Source of the DNA: an uncultured candidate division Zixibacteria bacterium
GTDB lineage: Bacteria > Zixibacteria > MSB-5A5 > GN15 > PGXB01
Length of the DNA stretch: 64,000 bases
Assembly: GCA_937925655.1 (NCBI GenBank)
Contig: CALAMC010000048.1
Location: 124,001-188,000, forward strand
Direction: 5' to 3'
The notes beneath the pieces were generated by a model. That model had not been told where the DNA came from and ran no database searches. It saw only the letters and a list, made by a program, of their open reading frames with translations. Shown here one piece after another: positions 43,945 through 54,062 of the stretch (positions are counted from its first letter, which is position 1; the number at the start of each line of letters is the position of its first letter). A program made the translations under genes and the position numbers.

Positions 43945-46266
43945 TCAGGAGTTCGAGTTTCCCAGGGATCGGGAGGTCGACATTTTTTCGAGGAAACTTT
44001 TATCGACAAGAACCTTTCTGGCTTTGCTACCGTCATAGGCGCTGACAACTCCGGCTGTTTCCAGCTTGTCGATCAGCCGCGCGGCCCGCTGATAGCCGAT
44101 GCCGAGCTTGCGTTGCAGAAGCGAAACCGACCCCTGCTTATGGCGAATGACAACTTCGACCGCTTCCATGAAAACCGGGTCATCCAGATCCAGAGCGTCC
44201 TCCTGCTCTTCTTCCTCTTCGGTTTTATCTTCGACCGGCGGCGCCGCCGTCGGGAACTGGTCGGTAATGAATTTGACCAAACGTTCGCTTTCCTCGCTGG
44301 ACAGGTAAGCCCCGTGGAGACGCATCGGTTCCGGCTGGCCGGGCGGCAGAAACAGCATATCGCCGTTGCCCAGCAGTTTTTCAGCGCCGTTGCCATCGAG
44401 AATAGTGCGCGAATCAATCCGCGAAGCCACCTGAAAGGCAATTCTTGATGGGAAATTGGCCTTGATAAGCCCGGTAATAACATCGACCGATGGTCTCTGG
44501 GTGGCCAGCACAAGATGAATACCGACGGCACGCGCCATCTGGGCCAGACGTGTTATGAGCACCTCGATACGCGACGACGCCGATGCCATCATCATGTCGG
44601 CCAATTCATCGACGACAATAACAATATAAGGCAATCGTTCTTCGTTTTTATCCAGACGGGCGTTAAAATCGACAATATTGCGAACGGCCTTGGCGGCCAG
44701 TTTCTTATAGCGATTTTCCATTTCGACGACGGCGTCGGCCAGGACCTTTTCGGCCCGTTTGGAGTTGGTCACCACCGGCCGCGCCATATGCGGCAAATTC
44801 GAGTATAAAGTCAGCTCGAGCATTTTGGGGTCAATAAAGATAAATTTCAATTCCTTCGGATGCAGACGGTAAATCAACGACGTTATAAGGACATTGATGC
44901 AGACCGATTTGCCCGATCCGGTTGCCCCGGCGATTAACAAATGCGGCATTTTGGCCAAATCGGTGGCGTATGGTTTTCCCGAAATGGTTTTACCCAGGGC
45001 GATTGGCAATCGCAAATCCGGGTTGCGGTACTCATCGGAATTCAGGATTTCCTTGATATAAACCGTGCGCGGGACCCGATTGGGAATTTCCACACCAACT
45101 TTCGCTTTTCCGGGAATAGGCGCGACGATTCTTATTCTTTTGGCCTTAAGAGCTAAGGCCAGGTCATCGGACAGATTGGTTATCTGATGCACTTTAATCC
45201 CGGCCGCCGGCTTGATTTCAAAACGGGTAATGACCGGACCCGGATATTTGTCAATGTCGCCTTGAAGGCTAACTCCAAACGTTTCCAGTGTTTCTTTCAA
45301 CGAACGAGCCGAAAAGTCCAATTCTTCCCGACTGACAGATAGGCCCGGCTCGGGGTTGTCGGTCAACAGGTCCAGTCCCGGGAATTTATAGTCGGTCGTT
45401 TCCAGACCGATGGTAGCGGCAGGCTTTTTCTTGAGTGTGATTTTCTGGCGACGACTCTCATTCGGGGATTTTCCCCGCTCCAGTTCTTCGATTGGATCGT
45501 CATCTTTGCTTACTGCCGCAGATTCTGGACGCCGGCGCGGGCGAGGGGCGGCGCCGATTTCGGCATAGCCGGGATCTTCGTCTTCGGTATCATCTTCGTC
45601 TTCGTCACGGGTATCTTTGCGGGAAAACATCCCGATTGCCCAATCCTTGACGGCCACCAACCTGTGGACTAAACCGCCGGCTATACCGGATGCTTGTTTG
45701 TCGGTCGCGGCCAGACGCTGACGCAGGAATGGATATTTGTATCCCAGAATGACCAGCCAAACAATAATGCCGGCGCCGAGCACGACAAAAGAGCCGGCGG
45801 CGCCGAGTATTTTCATGATAAACATTGTCAGATAATAAAATACATATCCGCCGTTGGCATCGGCATGGGTCAATTCCAGCGTGGCGTGGTGTTTCAGATA
45901 GACATTGGTCATCATCGTAATCAGCGTACAAACCGATGCGATAAACATCAGACCGGGCAAAATAAGTCGCCGCCACTCAAAATTCAGAAATCGAAAGCCC
46001 CAGTACATGAGAAAAACCGGCAGGAAAATGCACAGCCAGCCAAAGAAGAAAAAGAGAACATAGGACGAGACAGCTCCGACGATACCAACCTGATTTTTAA
46101 AGTCGATTGCGAAGGGGTTATCACGAGAGACAATCCGTTCGTCATCCCATCCGGAATGCGATACCAGCGAAATAAGAATCAGGACGGCCAGCAAAACCAA
46201 ACCGATTCCCAGAATCTTTCTTTTTCTTTCGCCGTTGTCGCCGTTTTTATTTTTTCGCGAAGCCAT
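43945..46266 (-). CDS. ftsK: DNA translocase FtsK/SpoIIIE
   Basis: 773 residues. Four membrane helices (about 20-165), a short acidic linker, then the alpha/beta motor: Walker A GATGSGKSVCIN, Walker B YIVIVVDELADMMM, and LATQRPSVDVITGLIKANFP. The C-terminal gamma winged helix (residues about 690-770) reads DNA polarity signals. It segregates chromosome termini at division. It probably starts the large envelope/replication operon. Confidence 0.96.
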   Translation of the reverse strand: MASRKNKNGDNGERKRKILGIGLVLLAVLILISLVSHSGWDDERIVSRDNPFAIDFKNQVGIVGAVSSYVLFFFFGWLCIFLPVFLMYWGFRFLNFEWRRLILPGLMFIASVCTLITMMTNVYLKHHATLELTHADANGGYVFYYLTMFIMKILGAAGSFVVLGAGIIVWLVILGYKYPFLRQRLAATDKQASGIAGGLVHRLVAVKDWAIGMFSRKDTRDEDEDDTEDEDPGYAEIGAAPRPRRRPESAAVSKDDDPIEELERGKSPNESRRQKITLKKKPAATIGLETTDYKFPGLDLLTDNPEPGLSVSREELDFSARSLKETLETFGVSLQGDIDKYPGPVITRFEIKPAAGIKVHQITNLSDDLALALKAKRIRIVAPIPGKAKVGVEIPNRVPRTVYIKEILNSDEYRNPDLRLPIALGKTISGKPYATDLAKMPHLLIAGATGSGKSVCINVLITSLIYRLHPKELKFIFIDPKMLELTLYSNLPHMARPVVTNSKRAEKVLADAVVEMENRYKKLAAKAVRNIVDFNARLDKNEERLPYIVIVVDELADMMMASASSRIEVLITRLAQMARAVGIHLVLATQRPSVDVITGLIKANFPSRIAFQVASRIDSRTILDGNGAEKLLGNGDMLFLPPGQPEPMRLHGAYLSSEESERLVKFITDQFPTAAPPVEDKTEEEEEQEDALDLDDPVFMEAVEVVIRHKQGSVSLLQRKLGIGYQRAARLIDKLETAGVVSAYDGSKARKVLVDKSFLEKMSTSRSLGNSNS

Positions 46267-46291
46267 CGGTGGTAATTCCTATCCCAAGGGA

Positions 46292-46320
46292 AAACTACAT
46301 CAAAGAACCATTCGGGTCAA
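46292..46320 (-). promoter_or_regulatory. probable promoter of the ftsK operon
   Basis: TTGACC (46320-46315), a 17-bp spacer and a poor -10 TAGTTT (46297-46292), located between the HU terminator and the ftsK ATG. Confidence 0.5.
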
Positions 46321-46323
46321 CCA

Positions 46324-46355
46324 CAAAAAAAGAAGGCAGAGCAATCTCTGCCTTC
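46324..46355 (-). terminator. rho-independent terminator of the HU gene
   Basis: Perfect 10-bp stem GAAGGCAGAG/CTCTGCCTTC with a 4-nt loop, followed by at least seven T on the minus strand. It starts 22 bp after the HU stop. Confidence 0.94.
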
Positions 46356-46377
46356 ATTGAGGTGTAAAACACAAATC

Positions 46378-46653
46378 CTACTTCTTGACGGCTTCGCGCA
46401 GGGTTTTACCGGCGCGGAAATGCGGGACTTTTGAAGCCGGGATATTAATCTGGGCTCCAGTCTGCGGATTGCGACCGATTCTGGCTTTGCGCCTGTTGAC
46501 GGTGAAAGTGCCGAACCCGACAAAGCTGACTTTTTTGCCCTTCTTCAGGCTGGTGGTGATGTTTTCAATAAAGCTGCTTAAAGCATCCGAAGCCTGGCGC
46601 TTGTTGATACCGGCATCCTTGGCGATCTTGGAGATCATTTCATCCTTGGTCAT
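46378..46653 (-). CDS. HU-family DNA-binding protein
   Basis: 91 residues, the normal size of an HU/IHF subunit. Signature: GFGTFTVNRRKARIGRNPQT, then IPASKVPHFRAGKTLREAV. A nucleoid protein that bends DNA. It stands alone as a single gene between lptD and a strong terminator. Confidence 0.96.
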   Translation of the reverse strand: MTKDEMISKIAKDAGINKRQASDALSSFIENITTSLKKGKKVSFVGFGTFTVNRRKARIGRNPQTGAQINIPASKVPHFRAGKTLREAVKK

Positions 46654-46802
46654 TGGTCAACACCTTTACTTTAAGGGTTCCTGGTTATCACTTGTGGAAA
46701 AAAGATGAAATATTTTTAAGGCTATTGTCAATAAAAAAGTCTCCTGACACGTTTAAAAACGGCATAATTACGGGCATTCAAAAGGGTATATCCCCGCCGA
46801 AC

Positions 46803-49800
46803 TTAGAAAAATGGGGCACGCGTGCCCGATTCCGATTTTTCGACCTTTATATCCGGTATCTGAATGACGTTGATGACAAAACCGTAGCCGGAATTGGAGC
46901 CATCCGGTTTCCAGTAGAACCGTCCCTGCCAGCAACCCAGAGCACGATGGACCTCAACGCTCCTGCGGACAATATTATCGGCGGCGATATCATAATATTG
47001 CGAATATATAACCCGCCAATTGGGACTGAGTTTCAGTTCAAGGGTGAAATCTATGGTATGAGCCTTGCGAAAACTATCGCCCCGACCACTTTCCTGGTAG
47101 TAATGACGGACGGACAAATCCCAGGATTGCTCGCTCGCCTCGGCGTCGTCGCCAAAGCAGTCGGGCCCATTACAGGGTGGGGCTGAATGATAATGTCCGA
47201 AAATCCCGCTGGTTTTAAAACTACTTGAAATATAGAACGATTTTAAATAAGGCGACCAGATCTTGAGATTATCCGTATTCGGTTCATACAACTCATGGAC
47301 GATGCCGGCCGACATACTAACATATTTCAGCAGGGTTGTCTGGGCGGAAGTTGTTAAATCGGAGAATTTTCTCCCCTCGGCTTCGAAATTGTACGACAGC
47401 GAATGGTTCAAGGTCAGAAGAGTAAGATTCTTCGATTGCTCCCCGGACTTTATTTTGGCCTGAAACAACTGGCTTAAAGAGAAGGTCATGGACTGGCTTT
47501 CATAGCTACTTCCTCCCCCCGCCCCGGTATAACTTCTGACAGCATCGTTTTTGGTTATTTTCGGCGCATAAGAATAAGTTACGCGGGGGGTTAGAACATG
47601 GCGCAAAGCTTCAAGACCAAAAGCGTTTGGAGCCACGTTGCCGTAAAGGTCGGTTCCCGCCGACATCGAGGCGCTGTAAGCATAGCGGCGGTATAACCGA
47701 GAGGCATCGATTCCGGCATCAATGCTCTGATCCGTCTCAAACACTTTGTACCACGTTTCTTGATAAGGGAGCGACAAATTGAATTTCAGATAGCGAAACA
47801 GCGAAAACGGCAGAGACAGGCCGGTGTTGTGGTCAATAACAGCGTATTCGCGGCGACTCCGGGTACTGTCGGCCAGGGTCTTCCGGGAGCTGAAATTGCG
47901 CATATTTATATTGTAATTGAGATATATATCGTTGAACCACGATCCCTTGACTTGACCGCCGCCGTCTTTCGGGGGCGAACCGAATAATCGCCGGGATGGA
48001 AACGAAATCGAGGCCGACGGCAAAAGATCGCTCCGGGATTCGTCGTCGATATTGTCCGTATGTGAAAACTGGGCGCTGACGGCGGTGTTACCGAATCGCT
48101 TGGATATGGACAGCTGACTTTTGATATTGCGGTTAAGGCGGTCGTTTTCATCGGTGGAAAAATCGGTATAATAGCTTTTATCGGAAATAAAATTGCCCGA
48201 AGCCCTAATGGACATGGTCGGACTGACGGTATGCGAGTGATTGGCCACCACGCTCCAGCGCTCTTTGCGCACTTTTTCATAGTTGACATAATAGCTGTCG
48301 CTGCCATAAGACCCGGAAAGCGACCCGTTGAATTTATAGCGGACATTATAGAGCAACTCTCCATTGAATTTCAGGCCATAATCCTCGAAATAATCCATAG
48401 AACCTTTCAGGTCCCAATATTCCGAAGCCGCCCAGTAATAACCGACGTTCTGAAGATATCGGGAGCCCTGCTCGAAATTCCCGATTTTGAACGGCAAAAA
48501 GCCGCTGTGACGTCCGGGCTTGATCGGGAAAACATAGTAAGGCACAATCATCAGGGGGATTTTCTCGATATGAAAGACTACCGGGCGAGCGATTATTTTG
48601 TCGCCGCGGATCATTTTCATATTCCGCGCCCAGAAACTGACACCGCCGTCCTCCCTCTCACAGGGGATATACACTCCATTTTTAACGTAGTAAACGTCTT
48701 TTTCAACCCGGTACAGATCCTGACCGCGATAGAAAGCTTCCTGATACTCGGTTTTGGACTGATGAATCAGTCCCCGTTCGGTCGCCAGAGAGTATTCAAG
48801 GTATGACCCCAGCAATTGCTCGGAACCGTCATTAAGAATAACCGGATAATATATCAGTCCGGTATCGGCAACCACGGCTGAATCATCATATGCCAGCACC
48901 AGTTCCCGGGTGGTCAAATAATCGATTCTGGCCGCCGCCAGCGACATTTTGCCGCTGATTACCCCGGCCTCTCCGGTTAAAACAATAGTTGAATCACGAA
49001 GATCATAATCAATGCGCCGGCCACTGTATTCGATAGTGTCGACGACAAGAACGGAAACATCGTCCCCTTTAGCCTTATGGCCACTCAAGTATTGCCCTTC
49101 CGCCCCGCCGATAATATTGACCGCCGACAGGGATCCATCTACCAGATACAATTTGATGGTATCGCCGGAGGCGTGATTTCTTACTACTTCACTGCTGTCA
49201 ATTACGGCCGGGCTATAGAACGAGTAAGCCTGGCGGGCCGAAATAACCGTGTTGAGTTCTCCCCCGGCAAAATAAAAATCGAGGTCAAAGGCCTTAAGTT
49301 CGAAATGATCTGTTTGAAGGGAATCACTTTTATTGGGTTCGGTAAAATCTCCGAGGGCGTTGCCCATGACATTAATCCGCTCGAGCCGTCCGTCGTCAGA
49401 GAAGAAAACAAGTGTGTCCCCCGATATATATGAATCTTTTCGCTTCGCGACCGGTTTGCCCCCCAGCAGTGTCAGGATATCTTTGTCGGCATATAATATC
49501 GCCCGCGCCGCCTTGGACTCGGTATCGGTTTGACGAATGATGACATCGCCGTCGGCGTAGCCGATTTTGTCCGATGAATTGAAAGCAAGACGGTCGGCCA
49601 TGATTTGAATCATCCGGGCAGTATCCTCATAGTTAACGTACATAGTCGGGCGCATAGACATGCGGAAAAGCGAGGAATCGCGGCTGAACCAGGCGTTGCG
49701 GCCGACGGCTTTGAGCGAATCAATACGGGATATGATAACCACTTTTTCACCGGTGGCCGTCACGGTTCGACGGTTGATGTCATATTTGATAATGTCGGCG

Positions 49801-50081
49801 TTGATTTGATTGGCGGTGTCTTCGGCAAAGGCATGCCCTTTGAGCAAGACCGCTTCGTTTTTTATGAACATAACCGTGTCGGAGGCGAAAGTCCAGACGC
49901 CATAGGTACATACAACCGAGTCTTTGACATAAATAGTGTCTTTATCATAGCCGCGAATATATTCGTATGACCCATATGCCTTGAGCCTCAACCGTTCATC
50001 CTGGGCTGATGCGGCTGATGACAAAATCATGCACACCATCAGACATAGCGTCCAAACGAATAATCGACGGTTAATTGACAA
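46803..50081 (-). CDS. lptD: LPS-assembly protein LptD (OstA-like)
   Basis: About 1092 residues. Signal peptide (FVWTLCLMVCMILSSAASA), an unusually long OstA/LptA-like jellyroll region (to about residue 500), then a beta-barrel with many YYxNY- and aromatic-rich strands, ending in a strand near the C-terminus. LptD inserts lipopolysaccharide in the outer leaflet. The start is probably the TTG at 50081, which follows GAGG and overlaps the end of the alanyl-tRNA editing gene. An earlier in-frame start would overlap that gene by about 150 bp. Confidence 0.85.
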   Translation of the reverse strand: MSINRRLFVWTLCLMVCMILSSAASAQDERLRLKAYGSYEYIRGYDKDTIYVKDSVVCTYGVWTFASDTVMFIKNEAVLLKGHAFAEDTANQINADIIKYDINRRTVTATGEKVVIISRIDSLKAVGRNAWFSRDSSLFRMSMRPTMYVNYEDTARMIQIMADRLAFNSSDKIGYADGDVIIRQTDTESKAARAILYADKDILTLLGGKPVAKRKDSYISGDTLVFFSDDGRLERINVMGNALGDFTEPNKSDSLQTDHFELKAFDLDFYFAGGELNTVISARQAYSFYSPAVIDSSEVVRNHASGDTIKLYLVDGSLSAVNIIGGAEGQYLSGHKAKGDDVSVLVVDTIEYSGRRIDYDLRDSTIVLTGEAGVISGKMSLAAARIDYLTTRELVLAYDDSAVVADTGLIYYPVILNDGSEQLLGSYLEYSLATERGLIHQSKTEYQEAFYRGQDLYRVEKDVYYVKNGVYIPCEREDGGVSFWARNMKMIRGDKIIARPVVFHIEKIPLMIVPYYVFPIKPGRHSGFLPFKIGNFEQGSRYLQNVGYYWAASEYWDLKGSMDYFEDYGLKFNGELLYNVRYKFNGSLSGSYGSDSYYVNYEKVRKERWSVVANHSHTVSPTMSIRASGNFISDKSYYTDFSTDENDRLNRNIKSQLSISKRFGNTAVSAQFSHTDNIDDESRSDLLPSASISFPSRRLFGSPPKDGGGQVKGSWFNDIYLNYNINMRNFSSRKTLADSTRSRREYAVIDHNTGLSLPFSLFRYLKFNLSLPYQETWYKVFETDQSIDAGIDASRLYRRYAYSASMSAGTDLYGNVAPNAFGLEALRHVLTPRVTYSYAPKITKNDAVRSYTGAGGGSSYESQSMTFSLSQLFQAKIKSGEQSKNLTLLTLNHSLSYNFEAEGRKFSDLTTSAQTTLLKYVSMSAGIVHELYEPNTDNLKIWSPYLKSFYISSSFKTSGIFGHYHSAPPCNGPDCFGDDAEASEQSWDLSVRHYYQESGRGDSFRKAHTIDFTLELKLSPNWRVIYSQYYDIAADNIVRRSVEVHRALGCWQGRFYWKPDGSNSGYGFVINVIQIPDIKVEKSESGTRAPFF
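46807..46827 (-). terminator. possible terminator overlapping the lptD stop
   Basis: Palindrome GGGCACGCGTGCCC (46827-46814), then CA and five T on the minus strand, ending within the last codons of lptD. Stem short; moderate candidate. Confidence 0.45.
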
Positions 50082-51267
50082 GTTTCGCCTCAATAGATTT
50101 CGCAAATGCGGCGATATATTCCTGCAATCTGTCACTGGGAATATTGCCGACCTGCGCCAGTGCCGCCGCACCGCCGCCTTTGCCGCCGAATTTACCGATA
50201 AACTCCTGAGCCAAATCATTGGCCTTGAGACCGGCGTTTTCGGAACAAGCGATCAGCAGCTTGTTGCCGGTTGAAAACAGAGCCACCGACCTGATTCGCC
50301 CGGCCGCGAACAGAATCATATCCTTAATCCGGTTGGATTCGACGGCGGGGAAATGCCGAACCAGCAGTTTCACGCCGCCAAATTTGGGAGAATTATCAAT
50401 AAGGGCCATAATTTCGTATTCAAAGAGTTGCTTGCTCTGATGCGCAAGAGTTCGGCGAAGTTCCTGATTTTCGGCGGCCAGCCGGTCGGCTTTTTCGGGG
50501 AGGCTCGAAAAATGACAGGTTAGACTTGCGGCCACCGTCGTGACCACCCGGTGCTTTTCGCGGTAATCATCGAGCGCCCGGTTGCCGCATAAAAATGAAA
50601 TTCGGAAATGTCCCCGGAGTTTTTCGGTGCCGATAATTTTTATCGGTCCAACCTCACCGGTATAACGGCAGTGCGTTCCCCCGCAGGCGTTGGTATCGAA
50701 GTCACCGATATGGACAATCCGGAAACTGCCTTCGCGGTCGGGAATTTTCCGTAATGGTAAATTTCTGATTTCTTTTTCATCATAGATTCTGGCCGAAACC
50801 GGGAGATTTCGCATAACAATTTGATTGGCCAGTATTTCGGCCTGCTCCATCTGCTCATCGGTAAGCGAAGCGACGGACAATTCGATGGTCCCGGTCTCAC
50901 CGTGATTGGCACAAATAGTATCGACCCCGGCGGTTTCCACGAACGCCCGGGATAAAATATGTTGCCCGGTGTGGCGCCGCATGTTTTCCAGGCGGCGACC
51001 GATGTCAACCACACCCTTAATTTTATCACCAACACAAAATTTGCCGGACGCGACCGTGTGAATTACTTCTTCGTCATCGTTTTCGATGACTTTTATTACA
51101 TCTATTCCATTCAACTGACCCAAGTCGCACGGTTGCCCGCCCGCTTCTGGGAAAAAGGCGGTCTGGTCGAGAATAATTTGCAGGCCGTCAAGTCCCTGTT
51201 CTGCATCGAGCACGGTCGCATCAAAGCGATCCATGTACGGGTCATCATAAAACAGTTTTCTGGTCAT
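50071..51267 (-). CDS. alanyl-tRNA editing protein (AlaX-type with DHHA1 domain)
   Basis: 398 residues. Free-standing trans-editing protein removing Ser or Gly from tRNA-Ala. Zinc site HTGQH (H99, H103) and CGGTH (C195, H199), as in the AlaRS editing domain. The C-terminal DHHA1 domain ends in GGKGGGAAALAQVG. The alanylation domain is absent. It is first in an operon with lptD, behind a strong promoter. Confidence 0.92.
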   Translation of the reverse strand: MTRKLFYDDPYMDRFDATVLDAEQGLDGLQIILDQTAFFPEAGGQPCDLGQLNGIDVIKVIENDDEEVIHTVASGKFCVGDKIKGVVDIGRRLENMRRHTGQHILSRAFVETAGVDTICANHGETGTIELSVASLTDEQMEQAEILANQIVMRNLPVSARIYDEKEIRNLPLRKIPDREGSFRIVHIGDFDTNACGGTHCRYTGEVGPIKIIGTEKLRGHFRISFLCGNRALDDYREKHRVVTTVAASLTCHFSSLPEKADRLAAENQELRRTLAHQSKQLFEYEIMALIDNSPKFGGVKLLVRHFPAVESNRIKDMILFAAGRIRSVALFSTGNKLLIACSENAGLKANDLAQEFIGKFGGKGGGAAALAQVGNIPSDRLQEYIAAFAKSIEAKLVN

Positions 51268-51341
51268 TATATCCGCAATATAATAAAATACCGCTACTGA
51301 TTATACATAGCCCGCCCCGGCAGGGAAAGTATTTAATCGAA

Positions 51342-51369
51342 ATTATAAGGCAAAACCGGGCATTGTCAA
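51342..51369 (-). promoter_or_regulatory. promoter of the alanyl-tRNA editing/lptD operon
   Basis: Both boxes match consensus: TTGACA (51369-51364), a 16-bp spacer, TATAAT (51347-51342). The leader before the ATG is about 68 nt. Confidence 0.85.
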
Positions 51370-51375
51370 AAGGGG

Positions 51376-52284
51376 TTATTCAAATTTCAATTCCGCTTGC
51401 CGCGGCAAAAACCGTCCGGCATGGTGTTCGCGGAAAACACTCCCCATATAAAACAAATACCATAGTTTCTGGGCGGTCCTGGCCACCGCCGCCAGTTGAA
51501 AGAAGACAAACTCAAGGAAAATTCCGACAAGACCGCCCGGCGAACCGGTTATTGCCAAGGCCAAATATTCGACCAGTAACCAGATAATAACAAATGGCAG
51601 ATAGGTTACGATGTATATGCCGATCAACCGGGTAAAGCGGGGGCGGAAAAAATCCGCGGCAATTTTCAGGATATGTTTGAAGGGCTTGTCGGGGTCGGCC
51701 GACAGCACGGCGCGGGCCGAATCAGAAAAAATCGAGGCCGCCAGCAGGATTAAAAATATTATAACCAGTTTGCCGAACATGAAAATCAGCGCGGGTGTTC
51801 CCATAAGATTTTGACCGAAAACTCCGAACATATTGACTACAAATAAACCCGAAAACAGAAGCATCATATAGACAACCAGCATTAACAGTGTAATTTTTAG
51901 GTGTCCCCAAAAGCGTCCACCACACTCCTGCCAGAATTCTTTACTTGCTTCGGGCAGTTTTTTGCCTGAAACGACAATAAAATAAAGCCCGCCATTGACG
52001 AATTGCATAATGACGAGATACAATACGGCGGCGGCCAAAATATATCCCGCAAACAGGCCGATGGCATCGCCTTTATGAACCAGCAGTTCAACCAGCACGG
52101 AGATATCCCAGTATTCGACAAGGGATCGCGCAAAAACCGATGATGACAAGGTGGCATTGGTCGATAAAAAGACGGGGATGACAAATATCATCGCCAAAAC
52201 GGCCTTGACCAGATACAGACCCAGCCAGAGTATTCGCCCAATAAGCAGCCGTTTGAAACTTCCCGTCAGCGACAGCATCACCAC
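51376..52284 (-). CDS. polytopic membrane protein of unknown function
   Basis: 302 residues with about six hydrophobic segments (near 15-40, 70-95, 130-155, 165-190, 225-245 and 250-270). It has amphipathic loops and no motif I recognise. It overlaps the M1-like gene by 7 bp and may assist it. Confidence 0.75.
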   Translation of the reverse strand: MVMLSLTGSFKRLLIGRILWLGLYLVKAVLAMIFVIPVFLSTNATLSSSVFARSLVEYWDISVLVELLVHKGDAIGLFAGYILAAAVLYLVIMQFVNGGLYFIVVSGKKLPEASKEFWQECGGRFWGHLKITLLMLVVYMMLLFSGLFVVNMFGVFGQNLMGTPALIFMFGKLVIIFLILLAASIFSDSARAVLSADPDKPFKHILKIAADFFRPRFTRLIGIYIVTYLPFVIIWLLVEYLALAITGSPGGLVGIFLEFVFFQLAAVARTAQKLWYLFYMGSVFREHHAGRFLPRQAELKFE

Positions 52285-54062
52285 CCACCGATCAGGCTGA
52301 TAATCGATTCAATTAAAAACATAATGCCCGATGACAAACGCCAGGCCGGGCGACTATCGCCGGCAACCTGAATGGAGTTATTAAAAAGGTTGAAATCGAC
52401 CGCTATTAAAAAATCGGGGTCGATAATAACTGTCCGGGCAGGATATTTCGATTCAAACCTTATCAATTCCGAATATCGGCTCGCATCCCAGATAAATGAT
52501 AGAGTGTCATCGTTATAGAAAATAATTTTATATGCAACCGGTATCGATAGGGTCCCCGATCGGCTCAACACAAAGCGACTTTCATAAGTAACCGAATCAA
52601 TCGGTCGGTACGATAACGCCGAAACCGAATAATCGATGCGTTCAGCGGAATTCAAAAGATAACCCGCCTGTCTTTTTGCACCCGCTCCTGCTACTTCTTC
52701 CAGCAGCGATAAAAAAGAATCGGTCGAAGTGCGATTCAATAAATGGCTTTCATAGTATGATTTCCAGAAAACGGAAGTTAACGAATCACCCAACAGATTA
52801 AAGATCGTTGCCACAGTCAGCGCCCCGCGATTGCGGATGGTGGTACCATATTCAATTTCGGAAGTCAATTGCCCGGCTGATAAATTTACGGGAGCTTTGC
52901 CCTCCGTCACGCGGGCGTTCAGCCGCAAGTCATCGGAAAAGGTCGCTTTGAAACCGCCAAAATCGATAAGATTGGCATCGCGACCCCAATATTTGTCGGC
53001 AATTTTTAGTGCAAAATACTCGGCGATAGATTCATTAAGCCATGGTTCTGTACACCGGTCGGCCGCGATCATGGCATAAAACCACTGATGAACCACCGTG
53101 CGGATAGCAAGGTATTCATAGTAATTTGAAGCCAGCGCCCCGCCACGGGGTGAAAAGAGCGCGATCAGGCCGGGATATTCCAAAGCGACCGGTCGTGCGG
53201 CATTTATGAAGGCAAAATTTAACTCGGGGTATGTGTATGGGCCGACATAGTCATTCATAAAACTGAAGGCGAAGGACGTAATATTCTTAATATCGATGGC
53301 CAATTCTTTTTCAAAATCTCTGCAGAAGTATTTCAGCGCGATTCCGGATTGGATAGTGCTATCCACAACATAGGACGACGAAAGCGCTATGGCAAAATCC
53401 ACAGCCGGGCCGAAATTAAAATTATATGTTTTAAAACCATTCTGCACGACCATATCAATTGATTGGACAGAGGCAACGACAACCAGATTCGACGGGGCGG
53501 AGAATTCTATATCATAGAAATAATAATCTCCAACCGGATCGACAAAATGATTACAGCCTTGATTAATGCTTTCGCCGCTCCGAAGTGTCGCCGGCACCGG
53601 AAACCAACCCCCCAGAAAGAATTCACCATTAGTCGCCAGAAGCGATGTTCCGTACTGCGGCAAATGAGTTTTAAAACGAAGATAAAGCTTCTGCCCGGCA
53701 ACCTGTATATTTTCGCAATTCAGCGTTCCATGCGTTCGGGATACTGCAAATCGATCGGTGATATCGGCTCCGTTGAGCAAAACGGAATCTATAGTTATGG
53801 AAGCATAAAAACCGGATTTGTCCATACCCGGAAATGATTCCATATATTCAAAATCTCCGGGTGAAAACTTATTGGCCGGGAGATAGAGCTCATATGTATG
53901 TTCGCTGAAATTTTCAGGAATATGAATGACAATTGAACCATAAACCGTATTCAGGTCGGGATCCAGCGTCGCTTTTATTTTAAGCGTGGCGGCGGAATAA
54001 ACCGACGGCGGCACCGCAAAAAGAAAAAGTGAGACGGCAATAATTATTTTAGATAACATCAT
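52278..54062 (-). CDS. M1-aminopeptidase homologue with eroded active site
   Basis: 594 residues. Signal peptide (1-23), an N-terminal beta domain and an M1 gluzincin-like core. The substrate-recognition motif is kept as ALEYPGLI (E295). The zinc region reads RTVVHQWF ... WLNES: H325 and E344 sit 18 residues apart as in HExxH-x18-E. The first zinc His is R321 and the catalytic Glu is T322. The later YxKG catalytic tyrosine region is RNRGAL. Activity is therefore unlikely; a binding or scaffold role is possible. The C-terminal hydrophobic tail may anchor it. It overlaps the FAH gene by 14 bp. Confidence 0.8.
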   Translation of the reverse strand: MMLSKIIIAVSLFLFAVPPSVYSAATLKIKATLDPDLNTVYGSIVIHIPENFSEHTYELYLPANKFSPGDFEYMESFPGMDKSGFYASITIDSVLLNGADITDRFAVSRTHGTLNCENIQVAGQKLYLRFKTHLPQYGTSLLATNGEFFLGGWFPVPATLRSGESINQGCNHFVDPVGDYYFYDIEFSAPSNLVVVASVQSIDMVVQNGFKTYNFNFGPAVDFAIALSSSYVVDSTIQSGIALKYFCRDFEKELAIDIKNITSFAFSFMNDYVGPYTYPELNFAFINAARPVALEYPGLIALFSPRGGALASNYYEYLAIRTVVHQWFYAMIAADRCTEPWLNESIAEYFALKIADKYWGRDANLIDFGGFKATFSDDLRLNARVTEGKAPVNLSAGQLTSEIEYGTTIRNRGALTVATIFNLLGDSLTSVFWKSYYESHLLNRTSTDSFLSLLEEVAGAGAKRQAGYLLNSAERIDYSVSALSYRPIDSVTYESRFVLSRSGTLSIPVAYKIIFYNDDTLSFIWDASRYSELIRFESKYPARTVIIDPDFLIAVDFNLFNNSIQVAGDSRPAWRLSSGIMFLIESIISLIGGW

